Below are positions 6,166 to 7,144 of a stretch of DNA of 7,144 nucleotides, in pieces. Location of the stretch: positions 1-7,144 of the forward strand of contig CAZKYP010000168.1 of assembly GCA_964556885.1 (NCBI GenBank). Direction: 5' to 3'. Position 1 is the first letter of the stretch. Each line of letters begins with the position of its first letter. The position numbers were made by a program, and so were the translations under genes. Under the pieces are notes generated by a model that did not search any database, was not told the DNA's origin, and saw nothing but the letters and a program-made list of their open reading frames with translations. This DNA is from CAZKYP01 sp964556885. GTDB lineage: Bacteria; Planctomycetota; Phycisphaerae; Sedimentisphaerales; Anaerobacaceae.

Positions 6166-7144
6166 ATGTTCAGGATATTCTCAGTCTTAACAGGACTAAT
6201 TCTTATTCAAAGCGTCGCCTTATCTTCAGAGCTGGCGTCACCGGTAAGGCTGGAGGCGGCAGGCAAACCTATTGACACCGACATAGGTCACGCCGCACCA
6301 TTCGTCTGCGATTTCGACGGAGACGGTGTCAAGGACCTGCTGGTCGGCCAGTTCGGAGATGGAATTCTCTGGATATATCGTAATGAAGGTACTAACGCCG
6401 AACCAAAACTCGCGGCCGGTGTAAAATTCAAAGACGGCAAAGAGGATGGCCGCGTACCAAGTGGCTGATGCATCGGATTCGGTCCACATGTTGTGGACAT
6501 CAACAACGACGGAAACATGGACATCATCTCCGGCTCATGGCCCGGAGAAATATTCTTTTTCAAGGGCGGGCCGGACCGGACATTTGCAGCACCGGAAATG
6601 ATTAAAGACAAAGATGGAAACATAATCAATATCGGCGGCGGGATTCGCGAAGAACGTAATCATTTCCCCTCTATTGAAGGGCAAAAACAACCTGAAACTA
6701 TAATTCTAATCACCGGAAGCGCCAAGTTCGAACGCACAGAAGAGGGAACATTTGTCAACTACCAGGGCAAACGATATGAAAGTACACCCGAAAAACCAAT
6801 CGCGATTACTGGCACTGCATCAACCGCCCAGCCGGTCGACTGGGACGGCGACGGCGACTATGACCTGATTATCGGAGATATACGTGGTAACGTATACTTT
6901 GTCCCTAATGAGGGTACGCCGGAGGCCTATGCATTCAGTAAGGAGCAGCAACTCGCAAAAGTATCGAGCCGGGCCGGACCCTATACCGCCGATTGGGATG
7001 GTGACGGCGATCTCGACTTGCTCGTCGGTGCCGATGACGGTAGCGTGTCATTGTTTGAAAATACCGGTGACGCCAAATCACCCAAATTGGCTTCAGCCGT
7101 ACAGCTTGTGCCGCCCGGCGAGAGAGCCTCCACATCACAGGCAC
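6166..7144 (+). CDS. Secreted FG-GAP/VCBS repeat protein, candidate selenoprotein (3' partial)
   Basis: This appears to be an exported, calcium-binding, beta-propeller-like repeat protein. The start at 6166 gives a signal peptide (hydrophobic core about residues 4-19, cleavage probably near 18-21). Four Asp-rich calcium-loop motifs follow: DFDGDGVKD (49-57), DINNDGNMD (111-119), DWDGDGDYD (225-233) and DWDGDGDLD (276-284), each leading into a hydrophobic strand such as LLVG. Codon 101 (6466-6468) is TGA. Translation past it stays in frame to the window end with no other stop and continues the same repeat pattern, so the protein is one unit: VPSG, then TGA, then CIGFGPHVVDINNDG. A SECIS-like hairpin follows the TGA, so selenocysteine insertion giving a Sec-Cys pair is the favoured reading. 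The alternative is a nonsense mutation or base error, with Cys, Trp, Arg or Gly one base change away. Gene callers would end the protein after 100 residues. Its biochemical role is unknown, and the C-terminus lies beyond the window. Confidence 0.8.
6466..6501 (+). promoter_or_regulatory. In-frame TGA with candidate bacterial SECIS element
   Basis: The TGA at 6466-6468 is followed after 13 nt by GTCCACA (6482-6488), a 3-nt loop TGT (6489-6491) and TGTGGAC (6492-6498), a perfect 7-bp stem. GAT (6476-6478) can pair with ATC (6499-6501), extending the stem by 3 bp with a 3-nt bulge on the 5' side. The loop begins 20 nt after the TGA and has G as its second base. As I recall the published bacterial SECIS model (G among the first two loop bases, upper stem of at least 4 bp, loop roughly 16-37 nt from UGA), all points are met. 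SelB would bind this hairpin in the mRNA. Function is inferred from geometry only. Confidence 0.65.

Noticed and set aside
6121..6468. A separate 115-residue protein ending at the TGA
   Set aside because: The start at 6121 lacks a ribosome site, whereas 6166 has GGAGG and a signal peptide. The frame continues with the same repeat family after the TGA, so the short product is an artefact of treating TGA as a stop.
6288..6629. Antisense frame across the TGA region
   Set aside because: It mirrors the FG-GAP coding sequence on the other strand and has no independent start signal or motif.

Overview
The window looks like chromosomal DNA of a moderate-GC, Gram-negative member of the Planctomycetota, possibly a Phycisphaerae/Sedimentisphaerales-like anaerobe. 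This is an inference from protein style: a planctomycete-type integrase N-terminus, a TolC protein with a PLLRGRGR segment, and FG-GAP repeat proteins of the DFDGDG/DWDGDG type. There is no rRNA or other firm taxonomic marker.

Left part (1-830): AT-rich, decayed mobile DNA. A 5'-truncated IS4-type transposase C-terminus on the + strand ends at 501. It abuts the N-terminal fragment of a tyrosine recombinase on the - strand (506-694). A compound inverted repeat sits exactly at the junction, and a perfect 9-bp palindrome lies just upstream of the integrase start. A complete tRNA-Ser(UGA) follows at 830-916.

Middle part (1142-5879): a compact same-strand operon for a tripartite export system. 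It encodes a lipoprotein-type TolC outer-membrane factor, an HlyD/MacA-like periplasmic adaptor with a repetitive C-terminal tail, and a MacB-type FtsX-domain permease. Gaps are 37 and 6 nt. No ATP-binding subunit is encoded in the operon and none is fused to the permease, so the ATPase must come from elsewhere if the system is active.

Right part (6166-7144, running off the end): a secreted FG-GAP/VCBS repeat (beta-propeller-like) protein. Its reading frame is interrupted at codon 101 by a single TGA, after which the same frame stays open to the window end and continues the same repeat family. Thirteen nt after the TGA is a perfect 7-bp hairpin with a UGU apical loop. Its geometry matches a bacterial SECIS element, and the codon after TGA is Cys. 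The best reading is a candidate selenoprotein with a Sec-Cys (UC) pair in a repeat protein. To my knowledge this family is not among the commonly listed bacterial selenoproteins, and it is the main discovery candidate here. A nonsense mutation or sequencing error is the alternative.
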